From contig JAXGWH010000032.1 in NCBI GenBank assembly GCA_040773385.1, positions 1-15,439 of the forward strand: a stretch of 15,439 nucleotides of DNA. The letters are read 5' to 3'. How positions within the stretch are numbered: position 1 is the first letter of the stretch; each line of letters opens with the position of its first letter. Below are positions 14,620 to 15,439 of this stretch, one piece after another. The position numbers and the translations under genes were made by a program. This DNA comes from Aeriscardovia sp040773385. GTDB lineage: Bacteria; Actinomycetota; Actinomycetes; Actinomycetales; Bifidobacteriaceae. The notes under the pieces were generated by a model. The model was not told the origin of the DNA and did no database searches. It saw only the letters and a list, made by a program, of their open reading frames with translations.

Positions 14620-14635
14620 GTTACGTGCCGGTAAC
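14620..14635. promoter_or_regulatory. GTTAC-N6-GTAAC inverted repeat, candidate operator
   Basis: A perfect 5-bp inverted repeat with a 6-base spacer (GTGCCG) starts 12 bases after the plus-strand TATCTT box. This geometry suits a dimeric helix-turn-helix regulator. The assignment is speculative. Confidence 0.3.
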
Positions 14636-14840
14636 GGTCGCCGTCCTGCCGATGTGGCGAGGGTGCGGGTGGATTGCCGGCGGCGCAGCCATCATCGGGC
14701 ATGGATAAGCTTGGGACGGGTACCGCCGGGGGGGCGGCAGGCGCCGCAGGGCACATGCCATGGTGCCGGTGCCATGCGGCGGGCGCGGCGCGGCAGCGCG
14801 CGGCGGACAGAGACAGCGAGCACAGACAGGGGAGGGCGGC

Positions 14841-15439
14841 ATGGCCGAGGCCACGGCACAGCGTCACGATGAGGACGGGGACGGCGACCAGCGCTCCGAC
14901 GAGCCGCTCGACCTGCTCGACTTCCTGCCCGAGGACGGCTCGGACCTGCCCGCCGACGAGATCTACGACGATTTCTTCGCCTGGGTGGAGAGCCGCGGCT
15001 ACACGCCTTGGCAGCACCAGCAGGACGCTGTGCTCTCCCTTGTCTCCGACGAGCATGTGATCCTGTCGACCCCCACCGGATCGGGCAAGTCGATGGTCGC
15101 CCAGGCGCTCATGTTCCTGGCCCTGGCCACCGGCCGGCGCGGCTGGTACACCGCGCCCATCAAGGCGCTCGTCTCGGAGAAGTTCTTCGACCTGGTCGGC
15201 ATCTTCGGCAAGGACAACGTGGGCATGATCACCGGTGACACGCGCATCAACGCCGACGCGCCGCTCATCTGCTGCACCGCCGAGATCCTGGCAAACGCGG
15301 CCCTGCGAGGCGAGGGCCGTGACATCGGGTGCGTGGCCATGGACGAGTTCCACTTCTACGGCGACCCGCAGCGCGGCTGGGCCTGGCAGGTGCCGCTTCT
15401 GACCCTGCCGCACACCCAGTTCCTGCTCATGAGCGCCAC
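14841..15439 (+). CDS. DEAD/DEAH-box helicase, DUF3516-type, C-terminus beyond the window
   Basis: The first 199 residues of a superfamily 2 ATP-dependent helicase, open to the window edge. After an acidic 40-residue N-terminus come a Q-motif-like YTPWQHQQDAV (55-65), Walker A STPTGSGKS (76-84), motif Ia PIKALVSEKF (106-115), ICCTAEIL (143-150), the Walker B box DEFH (168-171, in place of DEAH), GWAWQVPLL and motif III MSA (197-199, cut off). The DEFHFYGDPQRGWAWQVPLL pattern resembles actinobacterial Ski2-like helicases that carry a C-terminal DUF3516 domain; that domain lies outside the window, so the subfamily is inferred. These are expected to unwind RNA, but the biological role is not settled. 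GGGGAGGG ends 4 bases before the ATG. Confidence 0.88.
   Translation, partial: MAEATAQRHDEDGDGDQRSDEPLDLLDFLPEDGSDLPADEIYDDFFAWVESRGYTPWQHQQDAVLSLVSDEHVILSTPTGSGKSMVAQALMFLALATGRRGWYTAPIKALVSEKFFDLVGIFGKDNVGMITGDTRINADAPLICCTAEILANAALRGEGRDIGCVAMDEFHFYGDPQRGWAWQVPLLTLPHTQFLLMSA

Larger units (their letters stand above)
14438..14840. promoter_or_regulatory. 403-bp divergent control region between the dehydrogenase and helicase genes
   Basis: No gene is supported here. The left 200 bp contain a repeated TATCTT-GC(C/G)GATCGG element, a 10-bp palindrome GCCGATCGGC (14511-14520), and GTTAC-N6-GTAAC (14620-14635). A weak promoter for the dehydrogenase may use TTGAAC (minus strand, 14533-14528) with AAAGAT 17 bases on. 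A weak plus-strand -10, TATCTT at 14602-14607, could serve the helicase with a long leader. The right 150 bp (14660-14810) are very GC-rich and contain a G7 run at 14728-14734 flanked by CCGCC/GGCGG. Confidence 0.4.

Noticed and set aside
14459..14872. Open frames in the dehydrogenase-helicase gap
   Set aside because: They overlap the helicase start out of frame, lack ribosome sites and have Arg/Gly-rich translations typical of non-coding GC-rich DNA.

Overview
The window is GC-rich (roughly 65%) and reads as the chromosome of a high-GC Gram-positive actinobacterium, most likely a Bifidobacterium or close relative. The evidence is the actinobacterial gene set (SepH/DUF3071, DUF4193, a DUF3516-type DEAD helicase, a bacterial-type AspRS and a HisRS of the form seen in bifidobacteria), strong AGGAGG-type ribosome sites on most genes, and the absence of foreign or mobile DNA. 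The assignment rests on remembered family resemblance, not on a search. It is essentially a housekeeping region: I found no CRISPR array, phage, transposon, tRNA or rRNA.

Layout. 1-1202 (minus) is the N-terminal two-fifths or so of a ParC-like topoisomerase subunit. Diverging from it, 1337-2629 (plus) encodes an alkaline-phosphatase-superfamily phosphodiesterase. Converging on that is 2688-3872 (minus), the division protein SepH, whose 3' end is followed by degenerate 26-bp tandem copies of its own last codons. Across a divergent promoter region, 4137-4454 (plus) encodes a small acidic zinc-ribbon protein (DUF4193). An intrinsic terminator follows it, then dut (4525-5058) and the bifunctional (p)ppGpp synthetase/hydrolase rel (5123-7681).

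Rel converges on a minus-strand coiled-coil DUF349 protein (7929-9488); the 247-bp gap between them carries a strong terminator, short tandem repeats and many GATC sites. hisS (9832-11268), probably with a leaderless transcript, and aspS (11338-13152) follow on the plus strand and end at a classic terminator. A D-lactate/D-2-hydroxyacid dehydrogenase (13436-14437, minus) has its own terminator at 13281-13337. It diverges from a DEAD/DEAH helicase (14841 to the window edge) across a 403-bp region rich in palindromes and a repeated motif.

How the genes relate. The grouping joins DNA metabolism (topoisomerase, dUTPase), division (SepH), the stringent response (Rel), tRNA charging (HisRS, AspRS; uncharged tRNA is the classical Rel signal) and fermentative redox balance (D-LDH). 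The neighbourhoods dut-DUF4193 and rel-DUF349-hisS-aspS are recognisable actinobacterial chromosomal neighbourhoods rather than an acquired island. The points most worth a second look are intergenic (26-bp repeats after sepH, leaderless hisS, terminator/promoter overlap before dut, repeats upstream of the dehydrogenase), plus a leucine in AspRS at a position linked to tRNA discrimination.
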